10,271 bases of DNA from Vicinamibacteria bacterium (GCA_016650185.1 JAENWE010000492.1:1-10271), one strand, 5' to 3'. Shown: positions 1 through 7,912, counted from the first letter of the stretch. Made by a program: numbers and translations. Notes: generated by a model from the sequence alone, not told the origin.

Positions 1-1895
1 CCCGGGGTCGCGTCCCAGGAGACCGGAACGCGACGTTGAGCGTCCACCATGGCGTTCTTCACGTTGGGGCAACTGACCGCGTGAACGGAAACGCCCTGGC
101 CTCGGGTGATGTATCCGATGATGGGATCGCCCTGAATGGGCGAACAGCAGCGCGCCCGATACACGAGCAGATGATCGACTCCCTGCACGGAGATCCGAGC
201 ATCCCCCGGAGTGACCGAGCGGCTGGGTCTAACCGGGGTGGGCTGCGTCTTGCCTCTCAGTTCAGGTGGAGTCAGCTTCTCGATAAGCGATGCGGCGTCG
301 ATGCGGCCGAAGCCCAGCGAGGAAAGAACATCGTCGAAACGATTTCCCGCCCCGAGCTCTCGGCCGAGCGATTCGATTCTGCCCGCTTCGTCCTCGATCG
401 TCTTTGATCGAAGAGGGGACTTTTTCCATTCCCGCTCGAGCAAACGACGGCCCAGGTCACGCGCCTGCTGCCTCTCGGCCAAATGCAGGTCGTGCTTGAT
501 GCGCGAGCGCGCGCGGGAGGTCACCGCGAAATTTAGCCAGTCCCGGCTGGGGTGCTGTCCGGGTGCGGTGAGGATCTCCACGATGTCCCCGTTCTTGAGC
601 TTGGTCCGGAGAGGAACGATCCGTCCGCCTACCCGCGCGCCCACGCATCGCCTTCCAATCTCCGTGTGAATGGCGAAGGCGAAATCGATCGGCGTGGCTC
701 CCCGCGGCAACGACCGCACGGCGCCCTTGGGGGTAAAGCAGTACACCTCTTCCGGGTACAGATCCAGCTTCAGTGAACTCAGGAATTCCTTCGGATCCTG
801 CACGTCCTCCAAAAGCTGTCTCAGCCAGGCGAAGGTTTCGTCGTCTCGCGAAAGATTCGGCTGACCTTCCTTGTACTTCCAGTGGGCGGCGATGCCTTCC
901 TCCGCGATCCGGTGCATTTCTTCGGTTCGGATCTGGACCTCGAAAGGCGTACCGTGGTCTCCCACCAGCGAGGTGTGAAGGGAGCGATAGCCGTTCGGGC
1001 GAGGGATGGCGATGAGATCCTTGATGCGTCCCGGCACCGGCTTGAGCGCGTGATGGAGCAGACCCAGGACGGCATAGCAATCCGAGACCGAGGTCACCAC
1101 CACGCGTAGCGCGATGAAGTCGTACAGCTCGTCGAGATCAATTTTTTGACGGATCAGCTTCTGATGAATGGAGAAGAGGCGCTTGACCCGTCCGTCGATC
1201 CTGGCCTCGATGTGGGCTTCAGCGATGAGGCCCTTGATCACGCCGCTCATCCTTGAGATCACCGCCTCCGCCTCGGCGCGACGCCCTTTCACGCGTTTCG
1301 CGAGGGCGCGGTACGCCTCGGGCTCGAGGTGCTTGAAGGACAGATCCTCGAGCTCGTTCTTGATCCGGCTCATCCCCAGGCGGCCGGCCAGGGCCGCGTA
1401 GATCTCCATCGTCTCTTCCGCGATGCGCAGGCGCTTTTCCTCGGGCAGGTGCTCGAGGGTCCTCATGTTGTGGAGGCGATCCGCGAGCTTCACCAGAATC
1501 ACGCGGACATCGTCGACCATCGCCAGAAGCAGCTTCCGGAAACTCTCGGCCTGGCGGTCCTCCGCCGAGGAGAATGAGATCTGCGAGATCTTGGTGAGGC
1601 CCTCCACGATGTGCAGGACCACCGGACCAAATTTATCCTCGAGCTCCTTCGGGGTGGCGAGGGTGTCCTCCAAGGCGTCATGGAGCAGGCCCACGGCCAC
1701 GCAGATGGGGTCGAGCCGCCAGGAGGCGAGGATGCTCGCGACCTCAAGGGGATGCGAGAGGTAGGGCTCACCGCTGGCCCTGACCTGGCCCTTGTGGGCG
1801 ACCGCTGAGAAGACGTAGGCGCGACGCAACACGTCGAGGTCGGCTCCGGGGTGGTGGAGCTGAACGGTTTCGGCGATCTCCTCGAAGCGGATCAT
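1..1895 (-). CDS. rel: Bifunctional (p)ppGpp synthetase/hydrolase (RelA/SpoT family), 3' end cut by window edge
   Basis: Makes the alarmone (p)ppGpp from GTP/GDP and ATP, and also degrades it; cytoplasmic, ribosome-associated, centre of the stringent response. The minus-strand frame is open from the ATG at 1895 to the edge (631 full codons). The start MIRFEEIAETV is family-like; no clear Shine-Dalgarno is seen. HD hydrolase domain at about residues 25-175, with H48 and an intact HDxxED motif (H72, D73, E76, D77). Synthetase domain at about 230-345: YDF at 258-260, RIKD at 290-293, NGYRSLH at 301-307 and EVQIRT at 319-324. RxKD is the motif of bifunctional enzymes; synthetase-only RelA has ExDD. 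TGS domain at about 384-446. A zinc-finger/RIS-like segment has C583, C584 and C609. The ACT domain would lie beyond the edge. Divergent from dprA. Family sure; whether this is the only Rel in the genome cannot be seen. Confidence 0.96.
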   Translation of the reverse strand, partial: MIRFEEIAETVQLHHPGADLDVLRRAYVFSAVAHKGQVRASGEPYLSHPLEVASILASWRLDPICVAVGLLHDALEDTLATPKELEDKFGPVVLHIVEGLTKISQISFSSAEDRQAESFRKLLLAMVDDVRVILVKLADRLHNMRTLEHLPEEKRLRIAEETMEIYAALAGRLGMSRIKNELEDLSFKHLEPEAYRALAKRVKGRRAEAEAVISRMSGVIKGLIAEAHIEARIDGRVKRLFSIHQKLIRQKIDLDELYDFIALRVVVTSVSDCYAVLGLLHHALKPVPGRIKDLIAIPRPNGYRSLHTSLVGDHGTPFEVQIRTEEMHRIAEEGIAAHWKYKEGQPNLSRDDETFAWLRQLLEDVQDPKEFLSSLKLDLYPEEVYCFTPKGAVRSLPRGATPIDFAFAIHTEIGRRCVGARVGGRIVPLRTKLKNGDIVEILTAPGQHPSRDWLNFAVTSRARSRIKHDLHLAERQQARDLGRRLLEREWKKSPLRSKTIEDEAGRIESLGRELGAGNRFDDVLSSLGFGRIDAASLIEKLTPPELRGKTQPTPVRPSRSVTPGDARISVQGVDHLLVYRARCCSPIQGDPIIGYITRGQGVSVHAVSCPNVKNAMVDAQRRVPVSWDATP

Positions 1896-1918
1896 GGCGT
1901 TGTCGAAGCACCAATTAT

Positions 1919-1933
1919 GGCCTTCGAAGGGCC
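1919..1933. promoter_or_regulatory. Palindrome CCTTCGAAGG, possible operator
   Basis: CCTTCGAAGG (1921-1930) is a perfect 10-base palindrome. With one bulged G, the flanks extend it (GG on the left, GCC on the right). It lies 26-35 bases upstream of the rel start and about 80 bases upstream of dprA, where a regulator could affect rel. That it is an operator is inference; palindromes of this length also arise by chance in GC-rich DNA. Confidence 0.25.
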
Positions 1934-1978
1934 GCCAGCGCGCATACGGCCCCCAGGATCGCGGCCATGGGGACCCGG

Positions 1979-2000
1979 TCTGGAGGGCCAGCCCCCCAGA
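1979..2000 (+). promoter_or_regulatory. Hairpin in the dprA leader
   Basis: Arm TCTGGAGGG (1979-1987) can pair with CCCCCCAGA (1992-2000) around a four-base loop, with eight of nine pairs matched. It ends eight bases before the preferred dprA ATG at 2009. The left arm contains GGAGGG, the only Shine-Dalgarno-like run nearby, so the hairpin would bury it. No U-run follows, so it does not look like an intrinsic terminator. A regulatory role is inference. If dprA starts at 1967, this sequence is coding. Confidence 0.3.
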
Positions 2001-2008
2001 ATCTCACC

Positions 2009-3070
2009 ATGGAAGAAAGAGCCCTTCGCGTCCTCACCCTCACGCGCCTACAGGGCTTTGGCCCCCGTCGTCTCGCGAGCCTCGTCCGGGTGGGCGGGAT
2101 TGATGAGGTCTATGAGAAGCCTCGCCGGTTCGCGCATCTGATCGGCCCTGTGGCCCTCCGGCGTCTTGAAGACCACTCCGCCCGGCGTGAGGCCGAACGG
2201 GTCTTCGACCAGGCGAAGGGGAAGGGTCAGTCGGTCATCGTGCTCGACTCGCCCGAGTATCCGACGTCTTTGGCGGCACTCTACGATCCGCCTCCCGTTC
2301 TTTTTCTGCGCGGACTATTGCGCCGTGAGGTTCGCCGCGTGGCCATCGTGGGCGCGCGCGGCGCCACGCCATGGGGGCGCTCCTTCGCTCGGGACCTGGC
2401 CCGGGGGCTCGCCGCGCGAGGTATCGAGGTGATCTCCGGCCTGGCCCGGGGCATCGATGGAGCAGCCCATGAGGGGGCGTTGTCAGGAAAGGGCTCGACG
2501 CTCGCCGTACTGGGCTCGAGCGTCGACATCATCTACCCGGGTGAACACGTGGATCTGGCTGGTCGGATCGAAAAATCGGGAGGCGTGCTCTCCGAACTAC
2601 CGCCCGGCACGGGGCCCACCGCGGCTCAGTTCCCCAGCCGAAACCGGATCATCGTCGGCTTGTCCGAGGCGGTGGTCGTGGTCGAGGCAGGAGCCAAGAG
2701 CGGCGCCCTCATCACCGCCCGCGTAGCCCTCGAGGAAGGTCGCGATGTATTGGCAGTTCCGGGCCGGCCGGCGGACCCGCTGGCCTTTGGCCCAAACCTT
2801 CTTCTACGCGACGGAGCGGTCCTGACCCGGGGCACAGAAGACGTACTCGAGCATCTCGGGCTCGTCTCCACCCCCAGCCAGGCGGCGGGCCGGGCCGCCG
2901 ATCCAATTCTTGAAAAACTCGCTCATTCAGCACCCAAATCGGTCGATCAACTTGCTGTGGATACAGGCCTTGCTCCCCCCTTGCTGATAGCCCGCTTATC
3001 CGAGCTCGAGATAGACGGAAAGATCGAAAGATTGCCAGGCACTTTGTTCCGCAGCGCAAGTCCGGCATAA
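2009..3070 (+). CDS. dprA: DNA-processing protein DprA (Smf)
   Basis: Binds incoming single-stranded DNA during natural transformation and loads RecA on it; cytoplasmic. 353 residues from the ATG at 2009. An in-frame ATG at 1967 would add 14 residues (MGTRSGGPAPQNLT) that look unlike family N-termini, so 2009 is preferred; neither has a well-spaced ribosome site. An N-terminal helix-hairpin-helix/SAM-like part (LQGFGPRRLASL) is at about residues 14-26. The Rossmann-like DprA domain follows at about 75-285, with VAIVGARG (111-118), SGLARGID (143-150), FPSRNRII (208-215) and AGAKSGALITA (227-237), all family signatures. The last ~55 residues form the winged-helix domain found in many DprA proteins. 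It starts the dprA-topA-trmFO-xerC cluster, 50 bases before topA. DprA is widespread in non-competent bacteria, so its presence does not prove competence. Confidence 0.95.
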   Translation: MEERALRVLTLTRLQGFGPRRLASLVRVGGIDEVYEKPRRFAHLIGPVALRRLEDHSARREAERVFDQAKGKGQSVIVLDSPEYPTSLAALYDPPPVLFLRGLLRREVRRVAIVGARGATPWGRSFARDLARGLAARGIEVISGLARGIDGAAHEGALSGKGSTLAVLGSSVDIIYPGEHVDLAGRIEKSGGVLSELPPGTGPTAAQFPSRNRIIVGLSEAVVVVEAGAKSGALITARVALEEGRDVLAVPGRPADPLAFGPNLLLRDGAVLTRGTEDVLEHLGLVSTPSQAAGRAADPILEKLAHSAPKSVDQLAVDTGLAPPLLIARLSELEIDGKIERLPGTLFRSASPA

Positions 3071-3120
3071 CCTAGAAAGGAAAACGCATCACCCAAGTCA
3101 AGGAAGAAAGACCTGTCATC

Positions 3121-5655
3121 TTGCCAAATCGCCTCGTCATTGTTGAGTCGCCCGCCAAAGCCAAGACCATTAATAAGTATCTCGGGAAGGGGTACACCGT
3201 AAAGGCCTCGATGGGCCACGTCCGCGATTTGCCCAAGAGCAAACTGGGTGTGGATGTCGAGAAAGGCTTCGAGATCGACTACGAAGTCTTGCCCACCCGC
3301 AAGAAGATCATGGACGAACTCAAGAAGGCGGCGAAAGACGCGGACGAAGTCTTCCTGGCCGCCGACCCTGATCGCGAGGGAGAGGCCATCTGCTGGCACC
3401 TGGCCCAGGAACTGGGCGGCAAGAAGGCGAAGGGCAAGTCGAAGTTCAAGCGCGTGGTCTTTCACGAGATCACCAAGACCGCCATTCAGAAGGCCTTCGA
3501 GCATCCCGAGGATCTGAACATTCAGAAAGTGGATGCGCAGCAGGCGCGCCGCGTTCTCGATCGTCTGGTCGGATACAAAGTCTCTCCCATCTTGTGGGAC
3601 AAGGTGCGGCGCGGTCTCTCCGCCGGTCGTGTTCAATCCGTGGCCTTACGTCTGATCTGCGAGAGAGAACGCGAGATCAAGGCGTTTGTGCCCGAGGAAT
3701 ACTGGTCGATCGTGGCCCACCTCGACAGCGGCGTGCCGCCCACAGTGCCGGCGGGCCTTTCGAGGAAGAACGGAGAGAAGATCGAGATCACCAACGAAGC
3801 GGACGCGATGGCCGTCCGCAAGGATCTGGAGAAGGCCGCTTACCGCGTTTCCAAGGTCACGAGGAAAGAGCGCAAGCGCTATCCCGTGCCGCCCTTCATT
3901 ACGTCCAAGCTTCAGCAGGACGCCTTCCGAAAACTGCGCTTTCCCGTCAAGAAAACCATGCAGGTCGCGCAGAAGCTCTATGAAGGCCTCGAGGTTGGTC
4001 TCGAGGGCAGCGTCGGTCTGATCACGTACATGAGAACCGACTCGACCCGCGTCTCCGACGATGCCCTGACGGCCGTGCGCGACCACATCGGCTCCGCCTA
4101 TGGTGACGACTATCTGCCCGAAAAGCCGATTCTCTACAAGACGAAGGAAGGCGCCCAGGACGCCCACGAGGCCATCCGGCCGACGGACCTCACCCTCACC
4201 CCCTCGAGCTTGCGCAAGCACCTCGGCAAGGACGAGATCGCGCTCTACGAGTTGATCTGGAATCGCTTCGTGGCCTCCCAGATGAGACCGGCGGTCTTCG
4301 ACGAAACCGCGGTGGAGATCACGGCCTCCGAATACCTGCTGCGGGCGCGAGGCCAGGTCATGAAGTTCAAAGGGTTCCTGGCCGTTTACGAGGAATCCAG
4401 GGACGAAGTGGCAAAGGCGAAAGCCAGGAAGACAGAAGCCATGGGCGGGCCCACCGCGGAAGCCGATGCGGAGCCCGAAGCGAAGGAGGGTCTGCCTCCG
4501 CTTGAAGAAGGGCAAAAACTCAAGCTTCAGAAGCTGGACACCGATCAGCATTTCACCGAGCCGCCGCCGCGTTTTTCGGAAGCAAGCCTGGTGAAAGAGC
4601 TCGAAGAAAACGGCATCGGCCGCCCTTCGACGTACGCCTCGATTATCTCCACCATCGAAGCGCGCGACTACATCGAGAAGCGCGACGGCCGCCTCTGGCC
4701 GAGCGAAATCGGGTTTTTGGTCACCGACCTTCTGGTCGAAAACTTCGCCGACATCGTCAACGTGGAATACACCGCGGCCATGGAGCACGAACTGGACGAG
4801 ATCGAGGAGGGCACCGACACCCTTCTCAACACCTTGAACCAGTTCTGGAAGAAGTTCGAGAAAGACCTGAAGCTCGCGTCCAAGAAGATGCGGTCGGTCA
4901 AGGGTGTCGAGGAAAAGACCGACGAGATCTGCGACAAGTGCGGCTCGCCCATGGTGATGAAGTGGGGCCGCTACGGCCGCTTCCTCGCCTGTTCCAACTA
5001 TCCCGACTGCAAGACCACGAGACAGCTTGCGGGGGCGTCCGAGGGCGCGCCCGAGGCCTCCGAGGAGGCCCTATCGCAGCCGTGTCCGGAGCACGCGGAA
5101 ATGCTCGTGCCCCGCAAGGGCCGGTTCGGTTTCTTCCTGGCCTGCCCGAAATATCCTGACTGCAAAGTTACCAAGAAGCTCGTCCGTGGCGCGGAGGGTC
5201 GGCTCGAACTCGAGAAGCTCAAGCCCATTGAGAACGAGTTTTGTCCTGAGTGCGCGAAGCCTCTCGCCTGGCGCAAAGGCCGATTCGGCAACTTCATCGC
5301 CTGCTCCGACTATCCCACCTGCAAGTACATCAAGAAGAAGGAGGCCAAGGACATCGGCCTTCTCTGCCCCGAGTGCCATGAAGGCCAGGTGGTCGAACGC
5401 AAGGGCCGGTTCGGCAAGCCCTTCTACGGTTGCCGCCAGTATCCGAAATGCAGGTTCACCGCCTACCACCGGCCCTTGGCCGAGCCGTGTCCCAAGTGCG
5501 CGAAGCCGTATCTGCTTCAGAAGGACACCAAGAAGCAGGGTTGGATGATTGCCTGTTCCGACGAGGAGTGCGGCTACGAACGGCCCATGGACGGGGCTCC
5601 GGACTGGTTTGTCGCGGCGGCGCCTTTGCCCGAGCCCGCCGAGAAGGCCAGTTGA
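3121..5655 (+). CDS. topA: DNA topoisomerase I (type IA) with five C-terminal zinc ribbons
   Basis: Relaxes negatively supercoiled DNA through a transient 5'-phosphotyrosine break; Mg-dependent, nucleoid-associated. 844 residues, normal for the family. The start is a TTG: no ATG, GTG or other TTG lies between the in-frame stop at 3073 and 3121, and translation from it gives the typical LVIVESPAKAK opening. AAGGAAG (3100-3106) is a plausible but distant ribosome site. Toprim acidic residues: E9 and the D82-P-D84-R-E86 motif. Catalytic Tyr303 lies in ITYMRTDSTR (301-310). GIGRPSTYA near 498-506 is also conserved. Five zinc ribbons follow: C604/C607/C624/C630, C655/H658/C675/C681, C708/C711/C728/C734, C749/C752/C771/C777 and C790/C793/C812/C817. 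The second has His for the second Cys. A poorly conserved acidic linker spans about 435-465. The stop overlaps the trmFO start. Confidence 0.97.
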   Translation: MPNRLVIVESPAKAKTINKYLGKGYTVKASMGHVRDLPKSKLGVDVEKGFEIDYEVLPTRKKIMDELKKAAKDADEVFLAADPDREGEAICWHLAQELGGKKAKGKSKFKRVVFHEITKTAIQKAFEHPEDLNIQKVDAQQARRVLDRLVGYKVSPILWDKVRRGLSAGRVQSVALRLICEREREIKAFVPEEYWSIVAHLDSGVPPTVPAGLSRKNGEKIEITNEADAMAVRKDLEKAAYRVSKVTRKERKRYPVPPFITSKLQQDAFRKLRFPVKKTMQVAQKLYEGLEVGLEGSVGLITYMRTDSTRVSDDALTAVRDHIGSAYGDDYLPEKPILYKTKEGAQDAHEAIRPTDLTLTPSSLRKHLGKDEIALYELIWNRFVASQMRPAVFDETAVEITASEYLLRARGQVMKFKGFLAVYEESRDEVAKAKARKTEAMGGPTAEADAEPEAKEGLPPLEEGQKLKLQKLDTDQHFTEPPPRFSEASLVKELEENGIGRPSTYASIISTIEARDYIEKRDGRLWPSEIGFLVTDLLVENFADIVNVEYTAAMEHELDEIEEGTDTLLNTLNQFWKKFEKDLKLASKKMRSVKGVEEKTDEICDKCGSPMVMKWGRYGRFLACSNYPDCKTTRQLAGASEGAPEASEEALSQPCPEHAEMLVPRKGRFGFFLACPKYPDCKVTKKLVRGAEGRLELEKLKPIENEFCPECAKPLAWRKGRFGNFIACSDYPTCKYIKKKEAKDIGLLCPECHEGQVVERKGRFGKPFYGCRQYPKCRFTAYHRPLAEPCPKCAKPYLLQKDTKKQGWMIACSDEECGYERPMDGAPDWFVAAAPLPEPAEKAS

Positions 5656-7001
5656 TCTCCGCGCCGAGGGTCACGGTGGTGGGCGGCGGCCTGGCCGGCA
5701 GCGAGGCCACCTGGCAACTCGCCAAGCGGGGGGTGGGCGTCGATCTTTACGAGATGCGTCCGGTGTTGAAGACGCCGGTGCATCAAACCTCGGACTTCGC
5801 CGAACTCGTTTGCTCGAACTCCCTGCGCGGGAACGATCTGGATCAGGCCGCGGGCGTCCTCAAGGAAGAAATGCGGCGGCTCGATTCGATCATTATCAGG
5901 GTGGCGGACGAAGTCCGCGTCCCTGCGGGCAGCGCTCTGGCGGTGGATCGCGGTATTTTTGCCCAGAGGATCACGGAAGAAATCACCAGGCTGAGCGGTG
6001 TGGTCATTCATCGTGAAGAGTGCCGGTCCATCCCGCAGGCGCCTCTCACCATCGTGGCCACCGGGCCTCTCACCTCCGACTCTCTCGCCCAGGACATCGC
6101 CCGATTCGTCGGCGACACCCACCTTCATTTCTACGATGCGGTGAGCCCGGTCATCGAGGCGGAGAGCATCGACATGAACAAGGTCTTTCGCGCCTCCCGA
6201 TACCAGAAAGGCACGGACGACTACCTCAACTGCCCCATGGAGGAGGCCGAGTACCGCGCGTTTTTCACTGCCCTCATGGCCGCGGAGTGCTCCGAGGTCA
6301 AGGACTTCGAAAAGGAATTCTTTTTCGAGGGCTGCCTTCCCATCGAGGTGATCGCGAGCCGAGGCCCCGAGACCATGCGTTTTGGACCGATGAAGCCCGT
6401 GGGCCTCCTGGATCCGTCAACCGGCCGCCGTCCCTTCGCCGTGGTGCAGTTGCGGCAGGACAATCTGGCCGCCAGCCACTTTTCGATGGTCGGTTTTCAG
6501 ACCCATCTCAAGTGGCCCGAGCAGAAGCGAATCTTCAGGATGATCCCCGGTCTCGAAAACGCCGAGTTCGTGCGCTTTGGGATGATCCATCGCAATACGT
6601 TCATCAATTCGCCCAAAGCTCTTGAGGCGACGTTTGAGGCACGGGTGCGCCCAGGACTCTTCTTCGCCGGACAGATGAGCGGGGTTGAGGGCTACGTCGA
6701 GTCCGCCGCCTCGGGGTTGCTCGCCGGGATCGCGGCCGCCGCTCGCGCTCGGGGCGCTCAGCCGCAGCCTTTTCCGGTCGAGACCGCTATGGGGGCGCTG
6801 GGCCGCTATATCTCAGGGAGCGATCCGAAGCACTATCAGCCGACGAACATCGTTTTCGGTCTCTTTCCGGACCTTGCCGAGCCCATTCGGGACAAGCGCC
6901 ATCGCCGTCGCGCTATCTCTGAGCGCGCACTCCTGTCCCTCGCCGATTTCATGAGCAGGGATTTTGGGGCCAAGGAGGCGACGCAACCCGTCGTCGCGTG
7001 A
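5652..7001 (+). CDS. trmFO: Folate-dependent tRNA (uracil-54-C5) methyltransferase TrmFO
   Basis: Flavoprotein that makes ribothymidine at position 54 of tRNA from methylenetetrahydrofolate with NAD(P)H; cytoplasmic. It replaces the S-adenosylmethionine enzyme TrmA in many lineages. The frame is open further upstream, but that stretch lies inside topA in another frame. The best start is TTG at 5652, overlapping the topA TGA (TTGA), with GAGAAGG (5641-5647) four bases before. This gives 449 residues, normal for the family. FAD-binding GGGLAGSEA is at residues 11-19. LVCSNSLRGN places C54, and EGCLPIEV places C228; these correspond to the two functional cysteines C53 and C226 of B. subtilis TrmFO. 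A second conserved stretch, FFAGQMSGVEGYVESAASGL, lies near residues 336-356. The overlap with topA suggests translational coupling. xerC begins three bases after the stop. Confidence 0.96.
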   Translation: MISAPRVTVVGGGLAGSEATWQLAKRGVGVDLYEMRPVLKTPVHQTSDFAELVCSNSLRGNDLDQAAGVLKEEMRRLDSIIIRVADEVRVPAGSALAVDRGIFAQRITEEITRLSGVVIHREECRSIPQAPLTIVATGPLTSDSLAQDIARFVGDTHLHFYDAVSPVIEAESIDMNKVFRASRYQKGTDDYLNCPMEEAEYRAFFTALMAAECSEVKDFEKEFFFEGCLPIEVIASRGPETMRFGPMKPVGLLDPSTGRRPFAVVQLRQDNLAASHFSMVGFQTHLKWPEQKRIFRMIPGLENAEFVRFGMIHRNTFINSPKALEATFEARVRPGLFFAGQMSGVEGYVESAASGLLAGIAAAARARGAQPQPFPVETAMGALGRYISGSDPKHYQPTNIVFGLFPDLAEPIRDKRHRRRAISERALLSLADFMSRDFGAKEATQPVVA

Positions 7002-7004
7002 TCC

Positions 7005-7886
7005 ATGCAGGAGGAAGTCGCCCGCTTCGTTGACTACCTGGCCAACGAACGCAACGCGTCGCCCCACACTCTCCGGGCCTATTCGAAAGACCTGAGTCAG
7101 CTTGAGGCGTTCGCGGGTGGGCGACTGGGCCATGAACCGGCCCCGATCGAGATCGATCTCTGGCTCTTGAGGGCCTTTTTCGCCGACCTTCATGGTCGCA
7201 AGGCCTCGGCCACAACCGCGGGAAGGAAACTCGCGACTTTTCGCTCATTTTTCAGATTCTTGTGCCGGGAGGGCACACTCATCAAGAATCCCGCGAGAAG
7301 TTTGCTTGGTCCTCGAAAGGACCTCCGGATCCCGACCTATCTCCAGGAGGCGGAAGTTGACGACCTTATCAATACTTCTGATAAGACTAATTCAGTTGAA
7401 ACCAGAGACACAGCAGTTCTGGAACTCCTTTACTCGACGGGGATGAGATGCTCTGAGATCGTCGGTTTGACACTGGCTGACGTCGACACAGAGAACAGGT
7501 CCATTCGTATACTTGGTAAAGGAAGAAAAGAACGCTGGACACCATTCGGTGTTCCGGCTAATTTAGCCTTAACGAGATATTTATCAGGCAGGGGTCCTGT
7601 GTCAAGCAGTGACCCACTGTTTGTCGGGCAAGGAGGAAGACACCTTTCGGATCGAACGGTGAGGCGAATCGTGGCCAGGGGCCTCTTAAGAGCCTCGATT
7701 CGGACCAAGGCCAGCACACACACTTTGAGACACTCGTTCGCGACCCATCTCCTCCAGAGAGGGGGCGACCTCAGGTCGATTCAGGAGCTTCTTGGCCACT
7801 CCAGCCTCTCAACCACGCAACGCTATACCCACGTAAATCCCAAATATTTGCTCGATATATACAAACAGACTCATCCAAAGGCCTGA
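7005..7886 (+). CDS. xerC: Site-specific tyrosine recombinase, XerC type
   Basis: Cuts and rejoins DNA at dif with a partner Xer recombinase to resolve chromosome dimers at the division septum. 293 residues, normal for XerC. The SAM-like core-binding domain is at about residues 1-92, followed by the catalytic domain. All six active-site residues are present: R148 (GMRCSEI), K172 (GKGRKE), H239 and R242 (HTLRHSFA), H265 (LGHSSLSTT) and nucleophile Y274 (RYTH). It starts three bases after trmFO with no good ribosome site. The position next to topA-trmFO matches B. subtilis codV, which favours XerC over XerD; sequence alone separates them poorly. Oddity: codons from about 7360 to 7620 are much more AT-rich (near 47 % GC by count of sample lines, with TTA, ATA and AGA codons) than the first third (about 63 %). 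The reading frame is intact. Confidence 0.93.
   Translation: MQEEVARFVDYLANERNASPHTLRAYSKDLSQLEAFAGGRLGHEPAPIEIDLWLLRAFFADLHGRKASATTAGRKLATFRSFFRFLCREGTLIKNPARSLLGPRKDLRIPTYLQEAEVDDLINTSDKTNSVETRDTAVLELLYSTGMRCSEIVGLTLADVDTENRSIRILGKGRKERWTPFGVPANLALTRYLSGRGPVSSSDPLFVGQGGRHLSDRTVRRIVARGLLRASIRTKASTHTLRHSFATHLLQRGGDLRSIQELLGHSSLSTTQRYTHVNPKYLLDIYKQTHPKA
7360..7620. other. Low-GC segment inside xerC
   Basis: Counting 60-base blocks gives about 43 % G+C at 7381-7440, 53 % at 7441-7500, 47 % at 7501-7560 and 47 % at 7561-7620, against about 63 % at 7021-7080 and 60 % at 7621-7680. Codons rare elsewhere in the window cluster here (three TTA within 7562-7587, ATA at 7509). A second softer dip covers 7830-7890. 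No repeat or target-site duplication marks the edges. Gene conversion or transfer of the catalytic-domain segment is one explanation; relaxed local selection is another. Confidence 0.6.
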
Positions 7887-7912
7887 AACTGTTTATGGCC
7901 GCCCGCGTCTCA
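7884..7912 (+). promoter_or_regulatory. ECF-sigma type promoter for the sigma/anti-sigma operon
   Basis: TGAAAC (7884-7889), then exactly 16 bases, then CGTC (7906-7909, in CGTCTCA). This matches the known consensus of ECF sigma factors such as B. subtilis SigM/SigX/SigW (TGAAAC-N16-CGTM). The -35 overlaps the xerC stop codon. Transcription would begin near 7917 and give a leader of about 24 bases before the ATG at 7941. Since the next gene encodes an ECF sigma factor, autoregulation is the natural reading. That this particular sigma recognises it is inference. Confidence 0.62.

Larger units (their letters stand above)
1896..2008. promoter_or_regulatory. Divergent rel/dprA intergenic region
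   Basis: This 113-base spacer must hold the promoters of both rel (leftward) and dprA (rightward), unless dprA begins at the upstream ATG at 1967. On the minus strand, CATAAT (1919-1914) could be a -10 element for rel with a very short leader, but I see no good -35. I see no convincing -35/-10 pair for dprA. A 10-base perfect palindrome and a hairpin, listed separately, are the only clear structures. Confidence 0.5.

Noticed and set aside
36..1577. Several plus-strand open frames of 60-150 codons across 36-1577
   Set aside because: They lie opposite the intact rel frame, which has clear HD, synthetase and TGS motifs; their proteins are low-complexity Arg/Ser-rich and match no family.
1967..2008. 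dprA start at the ATG at 1967
   Set aside because: The 14 extra residues look unlike DprA N-termini and the region can form a hairpin; not fully excluded.
2900..3070. Lower GC at the 3' end of dprA
   Set aside because: The drop is mild (about 57 % by counted lines) and the winged-helix domain is intact; not enough to claim transfer.
2947..4788. Long minus-strand open frames (229 and 380 codons) opposite dprA and topA
   Set aside because: Typical antisense shadows of a GC-rich gene; no motif, and the plus strand encodes a complete topoisomerase I.
5430..5651. Upstream extension of trmFO to an ATG at 5430
   Set aside because: It would overlap the topA zinc-ribbon region by over 220 bases and add about 74 residues absent from TrmFO; the FAD motif fits a start at 5652.
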